DNA of 64,000 nt from Favolaschia claudopus (Eukaryota; Basidiomycota; Agaricomycetes; Agaricales; Mycenaceae), in NCBI GenBank assembly GCA_037176885.1, contig JAWWNJ010000016.1, forward strand, positions 1,798,001-1,862,000, in the 5' to 3' direction. This document shows positions 10,675 through 22,968 of this stretch, in pieces. The position numbers and the translations under genes are program-made. The notes beneath the pieces are model-generated. The model did no database searches. It worked only from the letters and a program-made list of their open reading frames with translations, and had not been told where the DNA came from. The first letter of the stretch is position 1. Each line of letters opens with the position of its first letter.

Positions 10675-12504
10675 TTAATTCTTCCCTAGCGCTGCCTGAG
10701 CCTCCTTCACCGGGTCATACTCCATAAACTCAGGGTGCAGCCACCCCAAGAACCCTAATCACAAAAGCAGAGATATCATCGTCAGCCTCCTCCAGCCAGC
10801 AATCGAAGAAGCAACACATACCCCCCGTCTCCCCCTGCTCCTCCGGAGGCTTATACGCATCCGAACTCATCTGCGAAACGTACTCTGCGCGCGGCTTGCG
10901 TAGCTGCTCGAATATGCTCAGACGGGCGTTGACTTCAGCCGGTTTCGTCCCCGCGGGCAGGAGCGTCGCGAGGGTGGCGGCGTCTTCGAGGCCTACGGCG
11001 AAGCCTTGTCCGTATGCTGTTGATAAGTATAATGATTCACGTTAGCGTCTAGATTTGAGGGGCGGAAAGGAAAGGAAAGGAAGCCAGAGGGCAGAGAGAG
11101 AGACTCACTGGGAAACATCGCATGCGCCGCATCGCCCAGAATCACCACATTCCCCTTCCTCCAAGTGGGCAACTTGGGGAGTTTGCGCAGCTGCCACGAT
11201 CCAGGATTCTTCGCAACGTCGACGAGCGTCTTCCCCTTCTCGCCCCAATCCGAAAATGCCTCTTGCAATGCGGCGCGGTCGACGGAGACGTTCCAGCCTG
11301 TGATATCATTCATTCAATTTCAGAATGAACAACGACGAGAAAGCGCAAGTGAATGAGAATGAACGCGCACCGACAGAGTCTTGATCCCGCGGATCGAGAT
11401 GCGCGGCGGAGCAGTTGACGAGTTTGCCGCCACGAACGGGATACCCGATGAGCGCGAGGACTTTGTCGCCGCCCACGAACATGAGCGGGCCGGAGGATGC
11501 GCGGTCTTTGACGATCCAGGAGAGGGAGGGGTGCTCGGCCAGGTCGATCATCCAGCGGTAGTGCGCGAGTCTATGCAACGCAACGAATTGATATCGCGAA
11601 AGGAGGTGAAAACAAAAACATGGATTACTTACTGAGTCGCAGGGGCGTCGTATTCAGCGCCGAGCATGCATTTGCGGACTGTAGACTGGATGGATGTGAT
11701 TCATGAGTCGATGGGTTATGGCTTGGATGGAGAGTGAAAGCCTGCTTCACCCTTATACCGTCTGTCCCCAAAACCAAGTCGAATTTATGTTGTTCGCCGG
11801 TGGAGGTTGTAACAGACGGGTGTTCTGTGTCGAAGTTTATTTCCTTGATAGCAGCGCCGAGGCGAACGGTAGCCGGAGGGAGAGTCATAGCATCTGGGGC
11901 AAGCGCCAGCCGCATCATCTCTTTGTGCAGGTCGACGCGATGTACCATGTAGTAGCCCTTCAATGAAGATTAGTACGATGACAGGTAAGAAGCGAGGATA
12001 CGTGAAGAAAGCACCTGAGGGTATTTTGTCCAGCCCTCTGAAAGATCCTCCGTCTCGATGTGACTTCCGCTGACGTGCAACATTTCCATCTAACGACGCG
12101 TGAATCAACAATCCTCTCTTCATAGTATGTATGGGCTGCTGATGTCAACTTACTGAGCGCATGTCTACAGCTTGGATGTTCGGCCAGCGCGCCTCCGGCA
12201 GAAGCTTTCTGATCACATTCGATCCGTTAGGTGGAAGGACGATGCCGGCTCCCAGCTCAGCGTGGAATTCAGAAGACTCGAAAATCTGGGAGCGAGAACG
12301 ATGAATGGTGAGTATTAGTAAAGGCTCTCTTCATAAAAATGCGAGAAAGGAGCATACTGTGATTCGATGACCCGCCTTGCGCAACATGGCTGAAGTAGCG
12401 AGACCAACGAGGCCGGCGCCAACGACGGCAATGTTGAGCTGCCCAGCTGCTGCATCGGCATCGACACCACTTGCTGGTGGAGTCGGGATGGTTTCGAGAG
12501 ACAT
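10675..12504 (-). CDS. FAD-dependent monooxygenase, salicylate-hydroxylase-like
   Basis: The reverse-strand gene starts at the ATG 12504 (MSLETIPTPPASG) and ends at the TAA 10677-10675 (AALGKN). It is split into about eight exons. The Rossmann FAD motif GxGxxG is clear near residue 29 (IAVVGAGLVGLATSAMLRKA). Further on come the family motifs around the flavin: FDLVLGTDGIRS, and the GD motif GNVVILGDAAHAMFP with AYGQGFAVGLEDA. This is the class A flavoprotein hydroxylase family (FAD_binding_3; salicylate, 6-hydroxynicotinate and similar aromatic substrates), using NAD(P)H and O2 in the cytosol. There is no signal peptide. The exact substrate cannot be read from sequence. It is a tail-to-tail neighbour of the MYND gene (74 bp apart). 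Confidence 0.85.
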
Positions 12505-14817
12505 ATAAAGCTGAGTAGATCCAAAAGAGATGGAATGTGAATCCTAACCTCTTATCCCTGCTTTTATACGTCCGCTATCATGAAAATGTCGTCGCGATGT
12601 TTTTGTGACGGAACAGGAGAAGTTTGCGAGTGCCGATCGGACGCGTAGGATTGAGGCGTTAGATTTTGGAATTCGAATGTTTTGGGCAAGTTCTAGAACC
12701 AGAGGTGTCAGTTTGGTTGGGAAGCGCGAGTAGAAAATAAGACAACTCACTGTTACAGTAAATCATGGTCCACCCACAATTGGAGCCAGTATTATGGACT
12801 ACGAATGTATGAAGACTGTAAGGCTATTATCCGTTGCGCAGCATAGATGGCGAGACTAGCTATAGCTCAATAAAAAGGGAGAGGTGGCCGAGAGAAAGGA
12901 GGAGACGCGTTTCTCGGCACGTGTTTCGCGATTTGCGATCATCTTCCCGGTGGATCAATGATCCAGTTGAATGCCTATGTGCCGAGAGCCGTGCTGCTTA
13001 GGCGTTCGCGATTGGTATTGCATGCCTATCTGCCGCGGGATGATACAGCTGCATATGAATTGACAATTTTCAACTAAATTTTACTCGTCAGTTAATAATT
13101 AACGGTTCAACTTGTCATCTAGTTGAACTTCAACGTTTCAACGGAGACTCCTTGAAACTTCCATTGGAATATGTGGACAGCAACAGATCACTACCTAGAA
13201 CATGTTTTCCGAGTCAAAAGAATGACCTTGTGTTCAACGAAGCGTCAGGAAAATTAGAGAAAAAAAGAAAGGGAGAAAATGCACTATCTGCACTAGAAAC
13301 TGTGCCCCGTCGTTGCAGTTGCACATTTGGTTCGGATTTTGTAAGACCTGGCTCAAAAGTCGGCCAACGTAGATTCCAGGTGAGCACACAGGTGGAAAAA
13401 AGTCGGTACCGTCTTCGCGGGACTGTTTCCTTTGGCACCGGTGAACCAACGGAGAACCATACACCGCCAGATGCCGCGGAGGCGGGACAGTTGAGCTATC
13501 AAGTAAGTTCTATTGTTCATTGTCTGAGTCCGCGCAGCCTGAAATCGTCTCATCGTTAGACGCGAGAATGATAAAAAGAGGAGGAGATAGATACCCTGTC
13601 TCTGCAAGACCGCCGCGTTCTTTCACAACTCGCGATAATAAACTGCATGCCGCATCATGAGTTGCGTAGCCGAGGCGGTTAGAATGTAGGTGATCTGATC
13701 TGGCGAATGAAATGATGTCCTGTGTTCAACCTGCATTGAACCATGAGAAGAAGAGAAAAATAGACACCACGAACCATACCACTGTCGCTAGTGTCGGCAA
13801 AGGATGCGCATCGGCAGTGCACTGAGGCACGGGCGGTTACGCTTTTCGGCTGAATTTTCCAAGTGTATAAGACAGTGCCTGAGCAGGGCTCAAATCAAGC
13901 CTTTACTCGGACCCAACCTTGACCCAGTGAACCCTCACCCGGTGTGAGGGAGATTCCGAGAAACCGAATCAAGGAGTTTGGAGACTGGAGTCGAGCGAGA
14001 CTTCGAAGGAACACAGGAAGCCAGTGATTCAGACCGAAATTGCATTAGAGTTGCGGGAGTGAATAGTACGTGACAGAATACAAGACTGCATGCAAAAGTT
14101 CGAGTGCTTGCTGCGTGGTCGTTGATGCGAGGAAGATGTGACAGTGACAATCAGAGTGTCACACGGCATCATGTTGGCTGTATTTGTCTGTAGCTTCACG
14201 TGTGTTAGTCATCATCTTGTGCTTAGCCAGCGCCAGACATGTCGATAGCTTTGGCCTCACGGCTCCTGGCTCCCTGTAGCGCTTAGGCGTAGCCCGCTAC
14301 ATCGCTGCTTTTGATTCTTCACCTCTTTCAAGGGCGTCTCTGGACGGGGACCAGGCAAGGATCAGGATTTTCTTCTACTACTGTACTAGTAGTACTTATA
14401 AGTTATCAGTATCGAGCCTTGAGGCGCTAGGTCCGTCCTAGGATTCAATTGGGGGAAGCAGCTCGGTTTCTTCCTGAAACTTTACATTCTCATCGGCCCC
14501 CAACATCCCGCTCCATCGAGTTCCAATTCCAAGCGAGAGCACGGAAGTCTTCCATCAGAATTTCACTCCCAGTCAAACCCGCGTCCCCGCTCTCAATTTG
14601 CCTCCGTTCGTCGCTCGTATCACTCCGTCAAGCCATTTGACTGCTCTAAACTGCCCCAATCCGGCATGCGGTGCAACTTTACTTCCAAAATGCCAGATAG
14701 AAAGAGGCTGTGCTCCGACCACCATCCTCCGATCCCGGGCTTAATGTGAATGCGGGCGCGTTTTTTTCTGTGCTTTTGCGCCGCTCTTCTCTCCTCTCTC
14801 TACCACCACCACCGCTC
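12505..14817. other. Intergenic region, no convincing gene
   Basis: Several frames of 60-135 codons are open here, but none shows family similarity, coherent splice sites or balanced codon use. A hairpin TACTACT-GTAC-TAGTAGTA occurs near 14379. The last ~100 bp before 14818 are pyrimidine-rich and probably form the promoter and 5' leader of the next gene. Confidence 0.5.
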
Positions 14818-16847
14818 ATGTCTGCGTCGGTATTGCTCTACAGCACAGAGCCGCGCACGCTCGACAACACTCTCGGAGCTTTGTTTCTTGGAGTCGTGGT
14901 TTCCTGCATGTGAGTAGGATCCGAATCATCGCTATACATAGTTGCTGGTCTGACTTGATGCATGCACGCTTATAGTCTCTTCGGCGTCAGCTCCTTACAG
15001 GTCGTCCACTATTATCACTCCTACCCAAATGATAGTTTATTGCACAAAGTCGCAGTCCGTACTTTTTCTTTGTTACATCTTCTGAATATTCAATCATCTT
15101 TTTTATCAGGTCGGCACATTGTGGATCCTCGACTCAACGCATTTATGCCTCTCGATCGCTTCCTCGTATCACTACGGCATAAGCAATTTCGGGAGGGCAG
15201 ACGCTTTGGATGTTATTATTTGGTCTGTGTCCGTTATTTCATCCCGCGAAGAACTCAACTCAGTCGATTTTCAGGCAAGTGAAGGTATGTTTGACTGATA
15301 CTTTCCACAACAACGACTAGATCCGCCCCAGGTGCTCATCGCCGTGAACGTCATGATTGTGGTCCTCGTTCATAGGTTCGTCTCTTTTCATTTGTCTAGC
15401 GTATTCACTTACGCGGGTAATTTCACAGTCTATACGCCTATCGTGTCTGGCTTTGTGAGCTTCCGCTTGACAGACTTTTGTCTGATCTTGATTCTAATGG
15501 AACTTCGTTTAGTGAGCGGATACCACCACGGTTTTCTGGGATATGTCGTGGTACGTTCATCACGCTCCGTCGTCCGTTCATCCCAATATTCCATTCCATA
15601 TTCACAGGCCGCGATCGTTCTTGGCGGATTCGGTCAGTTTCTGCCCCTGCTTGACTTCGTCATTCTGACTTACACTTATGTACCAGGCATGGGAATCGGT
15701 CCGTTTGATTCTACTCATCGATATTCCATCCTGTTCACAAAATTCGAAACCACAGTCCTCGCCTACGAAACCTGCACCCTCCACACCTTCTCCGAAACCC
15801 CGCGAATCGCCTGGGCCGTCGAAGCCTCCTACGCCACCTCCACCATCATCGATGTTATCATCTCCGTCGCGATGTGTTGGTATCTTGCGAAGAGTAAGCG
15901 GTGTGTGAGGCGGAGTGGGATCATCGGTTGTGGGAATATCAACGCGGCGGGCGGGAGTTTTCAACCCGACCACGAAGAGGAGGGGAAACAGAGTTTGTTA
16001 TTGAACTCGAGAATCTCGGCGTTGATGGGGTACACGCTTTCTTGTGGGATCTTTACGAGGTATGCAATGTCAAAGTTCCTTCCGCTTCCCTCTACCCGTC
16101 TTTCCCCCCTTTCTATCTTCCTGATCAAACTCTCTACTCACCCCGGGTTTCCCATAGCGCGATCTCCGTATCTTGCCTCTTCACCGTGAGCATAAGTCCA
16201 TCTTCGAAACATCGTTGAACTCATTTGTTCCGTAGTTCCTCTTAATGCCGAACAACCTCGTCTTCCTCGCGCTGAGCTACTTCGTTACTAGACGTTTGTT
16301 GTTTCTTTACTTCTGGTTTCTAACTTTTCGTGCTGAATAGAAGTAACATCCCACAGTATACGTCACGTCATTCATGTCCATGATGAACGCCCGCACCCGT
16401 CGTACCCGTTATCGTCGCTCCTCCTCTTCCTCTTCCAACAAATTCAACTCCAACTCAAACTCAAACCCAAACCTGACACACACATTCACCCGCACGAGTC
16501 GACGGTCCCGATACATCTCCAGTGTCGCGTTCAACTCCAGTCCGAGTCAGCTAAGGGATGGGGAGAGTGGGTCGATTGTAGGTTTCTCTTTCTATTCCGC
16601 TTTCTGCTATGTTTGAATTGTGAGGTTGATTCGTCCCACACAGAGTCCCTCCACACCAACAACGGATAAATACGATCCGAGTTGGGCTGACTTGCCGTCG
16701 CCTGTACCCGCTGTCGCCGTACATCCCAATTTCGTGCATTCGCAGTCTCCCACTGTGTCAACATCGGGTGGCTATTACACTCCCGCAGATAGCCGGCTTA
16801 GTTCCGCGCCTTCGCCAACGAGGTATAGTCACCGATACGCCATCTAG
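14818..16847 (+). CDS. DUF6534-type seven-transmembrane protein
   Basis: This multi-exon gene starts at ATG 14818 with the family's usual opening: TLDNTLGALFLGVVVSC, then LFGVSSLQVVHYYHSYPND, and WILDSTHLCLSIASSYHYGI. Later exons carry further hydrophobic helices (VLIAVNVMIVVLVHS, AIVLGGF, ATSTIIDVIISVAMCWYLAK, LMGYTLSCGIFTR, MPNNLVFLALSYFVTR), followed by the family's NARTRR motif just after the last helix. An unusually long hydrophilic tail, rich in Ser, Asn and Arg (SSSSSSNKFNSNSNSNPN), then runs to a TAG at 16847. DUF6534 proteins are abundant in mushrooms and are predicted plasma-membrane 7TM proteins without a known ligand. A second 7TM gene lies at 39.9-41.4 kb. Confidence 0.8.
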
Positions 16848-17320
16848 CCGTGCAGCCCGAGGACTGTTCGTTGGATGATGTCTATTCGATTCCGCGAGAG
16901 CTGTCGCCGTTGGGTTCGCCATTCGAACGGTCACGGCGTTGCTCCTTCGTGTTCGTCGAAAAATCTCGGATGGGTGTTTTGCCTGCCAAAGCTGCAGGAC
17001 GTCAAGCTACCCGTCGCTCTCTGATGTGATTCACTCCAGTGGTGTCACCTTCCTTCTGACCAGGATACTCTCACCTCGAGATTCAATTGATTGTGAATAT
17101 GTAAGTATATGTACTTCGATCTTTCGTTATCTTGTTTTCCTGTACTTCTATACCATACGGACACCTGGGGAGGTAGTGTATTGTAGGATAAGCTGTAAAA
17201 TGGTGTAAAATGTACTATCACAAGGCAAAAACAAACTTGAAATCTGTGCGCTTCGGCGAGTGGGATGCGCGATGGGGAATAAAATCAATGTAAAGTTCTA
17301 TCCAGCGAGGGTCCCCAACC
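16848..17320. other. Gap between convergent genes
   Basis: This is the 3' flank shared by the 7TM gene and the reverse-strand SnoaL-like gene. No gene or clear repeat is seen. Confidence 0.45.
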
Positions 17321-17859
17321 TCAAAACAAAGGATGAGGATTCTGTGACGTCGCAGGGCGTTCCTGAATGACGTCCCAATGTTCCTGCACACACGTCCCAT
17401 TGAATCGAAACACATCCACGAGCGCACTGGCATTAGGGAGGAATCCGTCCAATCGGCCATGCAGCCATCCATATGGCGCCTCGAACGTGATGCGGAAAAC
17501 CGTTATCTTAAGATCAGCGTTGGATAGAAGCCCGGAGAGGCTCTCGAGTCCCGCTTCGAAGCCATCGGCGATGGCGGGGTTGTGCTGGATCAAGTCTGCG
17601 GCGACGATGTTGTCGAAGGCTTTTGGGGCGTTTCTGAGCGCGCGTGAATGCAGTGACTACTTGATGATGGTGGGGGAAGAAGAAGGGAAGTAGCCTACCT
17701 TTCGACATACAACGCTTGAATATATTTGTCGAAGATTTGCTTCTGCCCTTGGGGAGATGCTGGATGCACTTGGCATGCAACGCTCTTCTGGAAAGTCTGG
17801 CCGAAGGCTGATTGCGTCAATGCGAGAGTGGACAGGAAGAGGCAGGAGAATGCGCGCAT
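17321..17859 (-). CDS. Secreted SnoaL-like (NTF2-fold) protein, copy A, 157 aa
   Basis: Two exons (17859-17699 and 17633-17321) join across a 65-bp phase-2 intron to give 157 aa. A signal peptide (MRAFSCLFLSTLALTQSAFG) precedes QTFQKSVACQVHPASP. The body has DLIQHNPAIADG and the closing signature ALVDVFRFNGTCVQEHWDVI ending HPLF. That order (xxIQHNP...DG, then DIFR..G...EHWDV, ending at NPxxxF) matches bacterial SnoaL-like/NTF2 proteins. The fold makes a small barrel with a pocket, often for cyclase, isomerase or hydratase chemistry; the fungal substrate is unknown. The Cys in the Q-V-H region and the one in NGTC may form a disulfide, and NGT is an N-glycosylation site. It is one of four intact copies in the window with the same intron position. 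Confidence 0.85.
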
Positions 17860-18654
17860 TGTTGGCGGGCAAGAGCCTGGGGAACAATTGGGTTTCTTTC
17901 GAATGAGGGATGGGGTTGAATCTCGTTGCTTTGGTTTATAAATCGTAAATCGGAGATGGAAACTCGAAGTGATACAGAGCGCTCCAGTGCCGCATAGAGG
18001 TTCTTAGAATCTTACGCGCAGCCATGTACGAAACAATTAGAAAATGATATACGTGCCTTTGTCATGTTGGTGTTCGGTAAGGCGGTTAAACGGTGTAGAA
18101 AATGCGGAGAAAAACTTCGTCGCAACGTCTGTCTGGCCGTCCGACGAGAACGTCGTGACGATTGTAGAGTAAGCGGCTGAGAAGCTCAGCAGAAAAATTG
18201 TCCGGCTGAAACCGAGATGTCAGTCGTTCAGTCAGCTGCAGCAGGATAAGCAGAATTACAGGAAGTGTAGGTTCCCAGGTTCAGCGGTATTGAGAAAGGA
18301 CGGCCGCACGGGCATGAGTGACTCAATGAAGCTGAGGAAGAAAGGAAGGAAAAGGTCCGAGGGTGACTTTCGCGATCACCTGATGTGACACTACGCGACT
18401 TTCTGCTGACCGGACCACCGGATCACTCCGGTAATCCAAGCGAATGCCAATCGGCGTCGGCAGACTCTGGCTCTTTCCTCTTACCCTCATCTCGTTTGAG
18501 CCATTCGTGGCTTTGGAACTTGTCGGCCGCTGATCGATTGGGTTCTGCAACCTTGATTGCTATACTGAACTCCAACTTCCCCTTGAAAACGCTGCAGAGA
18601 TCCTCTGATTCCTCTTGCTTCTCATGGCGGTCCGAGTCGTCTCTCGCCAAATTC
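17860..18654. other. Upstream region of SnoaL copy A up to the inverted-repeat arm
   Basis: No supported gene. Apart from the TATA box nothing stands out. Homology to the distal arm of the large inverted repeat begins at about 18655. Confidence 0.4.
17935..17940 (-). promoter_or_regulatory. TATA box for SnoaL-like copy A
   Basis: TATAAA on the reverse strand, about 75 bp upstream of the start codon. The other SnoaL-like genes have TATA elements at similar distances. Confidence 0.55.
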
Positions 18655-18882
18655 CTCTTGGCTGTGGTCTTCCTTAAAGTGAAGCAGCGAAACAAAAGCA
18701 TTGCGGCTACTCTCAGAGCGCAAGTTCATCCACAATAACACCAATCAATTCCAAGGAGACCATTTAGTAACAACATAACACTGGTACAAGTACACCCTTT
18801 GACAACGATAGGTCTCTTACGACCCGACCACCTGGGAACCCATAAGCCAAGTCACTGAATGCTAACAAGGGAGTTTCACCGT

Positions 18883-19248
18883 TCAAGTGCACTGGAACGA
18901 ATTGATAGCGGTTCCAGTGTTGACATTGATGCAGTTGTTGGGCTGCTCGGTCCCGAAATTGAAGGACTCTCCGCTGCAGCCGCCGCCCGAGAACAGGACG
19001 ACGTTGGCTGCCGATCCAAAGACCTGGAGGTTAATGATAATACTCAGCATCACTCATGAATTTTTAGGGCCACAAGCAACCTCGAAGGAGTGTCTTCCAC
19101 TGAAATCGATGCAGGCACCGTTGCAAGCGACAGAGTCGCCCTGACCTCCGTTGCAGGAGTCACCGCTGAAGCCGATGATGCTCTGCGCTTTGGCGTGGAG
19201 CGCCAAGGCAATTGCAGCGACGAGGGCAGAGGTGAAGGTGAAGCGCAT
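18883..19248 (-). CDS. Small cysteine-rich secreted protein, left-arm copy, 102 aa
   Basis: Two exons (19248-19081 and 19023-18883) are separated by a 57-bp phase-0 intron, giving 102 aa. The signal peptide MRFTFTSALVAAIALALHAK is followed by AQSIIGFSGDSCNGGQGDS. The mature part has six Cys (DSCN, ACNGAC, GGCSG, NNCIN, FQCT), likely forming three disulfides. It differs from the right-arm copy at only about four residues. The family is not one I can name; such proteins are common in mushroom secretomes as effector-like or cell-surface proteins. It may act outside the cell. Confidence 0.85.
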
Positions 19249-19301
19249 TGGAGACGATGTAGAACTGGTAGGCTCTGGTTTCTCTTTGCTGTTCGAGCCT
19301 G

Positions 19302-19309
19302 CTTTTATA
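19302..19309 (-). promoter_or_regulatory. TATA box of the left-arm secreted protein
   Basis: TATAAAAG on the reverse strand, about 55 bp upstream of the start; the right-arm copy has the identical octamer at the matching place. Confidence 0.6.
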
Positions 19310-19575
19310 CTCTGCAGGGAAGCCGGCTACCATTCACCCACCGATTTCTTCTGTTCACCGACGTACTTGGGTAGGAGTTGTACCTCAAAAGAGGTCCAGA
19401 AAAGAAAGACGGTGCGTACTATTTTGCGACGGTGCCTCGGCAACTAGTTTCTAGTTCCTGCATTTAGGATCTTCAACTTGTTCTTTACCCCGGTTGATTC
19501 CGCTGTATTCAAATTGTCATCCTTTTTTGTCTCCTCCACCTCTCGTACAGAAATAAACTGAACATAACGCTAGAA

Positions 19576-19894
19576 ATGATCACGGTGCGTACTTTCCTGC
19601 GACGAGGCTTCGGCAGAGATTCCTACTTACGTTCATGTTCCAGATCGCTTCATTGCACTCAACTTTCGTAGTTGATTCCGACGGCCATCCATTCCTTTTC
19701 GTCTGCTCTGTTTGTAATGTCAAAAACACAGAAATCATCGCGCCGCAGTACGATGTAAGTATTCCTCTGCGTCCCTCTAGATCTCCTGAGCTCGAGTTTA
19801 GGACTGAAAACGTGAACGCACTGACGGATCACCGCAGATCAGACGCACAGGGTACGAAGACGTCGGGTTCGGCGGTAGAGGAAGCCTGAGATGA
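19576..19894 (+). CDS. Possible small three-exon gene, 58 aa
   Basis: A tiny first exon (19576-19584, MIT), a second (19644-19754) and a third (19838-19894) can be joined by proper GT-AG introns in phase 0 to give 58 aa. The product contains SDGHPFLFVCSVCNVKNTEI, then IAPQYD, then IRRTGYEDVGFGGRGSLR. The start codon and two acceptors are present here but lost in the mirror copy in the right arm. No signal peptide or known domain. It may instead be a fragment of a larger unannotated gene or a non-coding transcript. Confidence 0.3.
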
Positions 19895-20836
19895 GGTAAA
19901 GATGAACTCACAACGCAAGTACCAATATTCATCCTTCAGTTCCATGCAGGTCGCCTCATTGGCTGTAAACGGAAGCTTCGGTAACGGATCTCCGCAGAGT
20001 TTCTTTATGCCTTTAACGGGACAACGGGGTATCGAGGAGCCGGATTAGGTGCTGTACGAGGAGGCTCGCGGTTATCCCATAGCATGCAGAGGATATGAGT
20101 GAGATTAACTGTTCGTTACGCGGATATCCAGTTGACGACTCCAGGAACATGTCCAGTTCATTTACCACCGGCACCGAGCGCATCCGCGAGGCCTCAGGCT
20201 CTCAATTAAAAATAGACCAAGGTAATTAATAGTTACCACCATTGCCGCTCTAATTCAAGCTGCAAGTAGCATTTTGTCCTGTATTCGTCTGGCTGTAAAC
20301 CGGCGGTAGCTTGCAGGTTCCCATGCTCGGATACACTCGCATTTGTACCTAACTCTCGGCAGTATAGATGTGACTTTCCAAGTCATCCTTTCATTTTCGA
20401 ACTAGTTTCTGATTTGTGTCTTTGGTTTCCTTATGTTTTCCCTCTTTCGCCCTGCTCCACTCCACCCGAAGCGCTCGCGCAGAAAACAACCCGCCGTCTT
20501 TATTTTGGAGCATACCGTTACCCAAGGCGCTTGCAATGGGCGCATGCAATGGAAAGTTCTGTGACCTTCAGATCTGGTCTCATTTTGCCCTGCACATCTA
20601 AGCACTAAGCTTCCGATTCCGGCGTCGTCGCTGGAGTTCCTTGCCCTTGACTCACCCAAGAGATCCTCGATATTCGCTCAATTCTTCGAGGTGCGAAACC
20701 GCGAGTGAATGCGCCGAATCTACTCGGGGTACGAGCGGCGGTGGTATTAATATCACTTGAACTACGAATAAGTATATATCGCAAACACGATATCTCCAAG
20801 CAAGGTGGTATGTGCAAACGGAACTCGAAAATTCCT

Positions 20837-21928
20837 TTACTTCAGATGCGCTTTGATCCAAGCCAACGAAACATCGAACGCTTCTTGCTTAGCTGCAACC
20901 TGAACTGGATCCGACTATGCGAAAATCCTCGTTAGCGAGTTACCGGACTTATAACCAACTCCCGAAGACTCACCGTATTCGCGCGTACCGCAAACCCGTG
21001 CCCAACTGCATCAAATTGGATCCTCTTATACCCAGGCCGATACTGTCCGTGCCCCATCAGCGAGTCGGTTTCCTTCCCCACCTCAGGCGTGAACCCTTCG
21101 TCCAATTCGGCGTTGTTGATCTCAAGGGGAACGCGGGACTGGGATTTCAGCAGGTCGAAGTCGTCTGGGAGGGCGAGGAGGGAGGGGTGGGAGACGGTGG
21201 CGACGGTTATGGTGTTGTTTTGCGCAAGGCGGGTTGCGTAGAGGCCTGTTTCATTCATAGATGGATGTAATATAATGGGAGTAGTTAGGGGAGGGAGAGG
21301 AGACGTACCACCGAAGCAGTATCCGGCCACGGCGATTTTCTTGATTCCGTGGGATTTGAGGGAATGGAGGACTGCGAGGAGCGGGGGCGTGGTTTGGGCT
21401 TCGGTGTGGTTGGCGAACCACGCTGCGAGGTCGTCAGACGGGACGATGGCGTCGCCGTTGAGGTAGTCTGGGACATAGGTCTGAGGGGATGAGCGATTCG
21501 ACTCTGGCCAACGATGTGAAAGGCGCAAAAACTTACTTGAAATCCCGCCGCAGCCCATTGATCAGCCTCAGAAAGAATAATAAGCTGAGCATCCAATGGC
21601 ATGAACGCGAAACAAACCAGGAGAAGGTTATCGGCGGAAGGCAAGCCAAAAATGTCGGTCAGGAGCAACAGGGCAGTGCTCGGATCGAAGAGTTTGTGCT
21701 TGGGTAAGGAAACGTAGGTCAAGACACCATTGATGGTGATGTTCCTGTGAAGTCAAGTAAACTGCTGAGTGGATGCGGGTGATCAGCCTTGACGCCGCGT
21801 ACTTACCTTCCCTGTGGCTGAGCCGTACTTGGGGTGGATGAGTGAAAATGGAGGAGAGGCTCAACTGCCGGAACGGTGGCGGCCCGGACTGCGGCGAGTA
21901 AGGGGAGGAGAAGTAAGATATTCAACAT
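20837..21928 (-). CDS. Secreted dienelactone hydrolase family protein
   Basis: The reverse-strand gene has about five exons. It opens with a signal peptide (MLNILLLLPLLAAVRA) and continues with GVLTYVSLPKHKLFDPSTAL, LLLTDIFGLPSADNLLL and YVPDYLNGDAIV. The alpha/beta-hydrolase triad can be placed: nucleophile Cys in AVAGYCFGG, an acid candidate in AELDEGFTPE, and His in DAVGHGFAVR. The last exon (VAAKQEAFDVSLAWIKAHLK) closes the fold. Dienelactone hydrolases open the lactone ring in catechol and chlorocatechol breakdown, but the family also includes general esterases. Predicted N-glycosylation sites and the signal peptide put this one outside the cell, unlike the classical cytosolic enzyme. 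It lies between the inverted-repeat arms. Confidence 0.87.
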
Positions 21929-22968
21929 GGTTGTGGGGGAATTCTGAAGGGTCTTCAATTCTTTGTGGCATTCTGTTTATATCTATCTCGAACGGTGTGC
22001 AGTTCTGAGTCAGTCGCCATCCCGAGAGCGAGCGAGCGAATGCTATACCTCGGTATTTTCGAAAGTTCAGGAAAATAAATGGCTTGTGGTATGTCATGTA
22101 GGTTAGTAGTAGCCTACTAGTGGGTTAGTTTCGGTCCGAATTACGAGCAAATTTCGCAGTAACGATGCAGATCTGCCCCAGATGACGCGATGCTGCCGAA
22201 GCGACTTTTGGGTTCCAACTTTTCAATCTTCCCCCATGTCTGTAGATGTACTGAAAAATGGCTGTTGGCACAACTTGCATAGTGGTCAGAGGGCCACTCA
22301 GGTGTGACTGCCATGAGGGAGAAAAGCGAGAAGAATCAAAGGATCAATGCGTGATGATGTGTGACAGTTTGGTGACAGTCACCATCATCGCACAGCCTGC
22401 TTTGTCCAACGTCAAGTCGACGTTGTCCTCACTCAAACGCAAACGCCGACGCTACCGGTCTCGACGATATCGGACTCAATGTGCCCACGAATTCTAGCGT
22501 GTTCGCCGTGCATGCCTCTCCAACGCCGCCATTCTTTGTCTTACACAATCTGCGGATGAAGAATGGAAATTTTCTGCCACGAATTCAAGTTGGACGAAAT
22601 TTGAATCACTATCGACCCGCATAAGTTCGAAGGATGGGCAACTTAAAGAAGCGCGATGATGCTCGTCATATGTTGAACAAATCCTGCGATGAACGCGCGG
22701 CCCAACGAGCATATCCACCGCCCAAAAAAATCGCGAGGTAATTGCATGTTTTTCGTGGCGACGTGGATTCGTTGATGCGAAGCCTTCCGCAGCTACGCGT
22801 GTCATGAAGTAAGTCTCAATTTGTCAAATTTTGTCAAGGTTCGGGAATTTTTCGACCAAGCTCACGCGGATTTCTCGGCGGTCGCCCAGCGCGAGTTTCT
22901 CTAGCGAGTCAACAGTCGCCATATAAAGGTTTGTTCACGTTCAGGCACAGAATTTCCTTCGGCCCACT
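21929..22968. other. Divergent intergenic region between the hydrolase and the oxidase
   Basis: The two genes diverge from here, so it should contain both promoters. TATAAAG at 22922-22928 suits the oxidase. Open frames inside (such as 22494-22805 on the reverse strand) show no recognisable protein. Confidence 0.45.
22922..22928 (+). promoter_or_regulatory. TATA box of the BBE-like oxidase
   Basis: TATAAAG, 47 bp upstream of the ATG at 22969. Confidence 0.5.

Larger units (their letters stand above)
18655..20480. repeat. Left arm of a large diverged inverted repeat
   Basis: This block is homologous, on the opposite strand, to about 30220-31945. Shared stretches run through the whole arm: the outer CGAAACAAAAGCAT and TTCATCCACAATAAC, the secreted-protein gene, the block encoding APQYDVSIPLRPSR, and the inner ATGCTCGGATAC and TTTTCGAACTA sequences. 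Non-coding parts have drifted substantially with many indels, while the secreted-protein exons remain almost identical. Arm limits are approximate. Confidence 0.8.
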
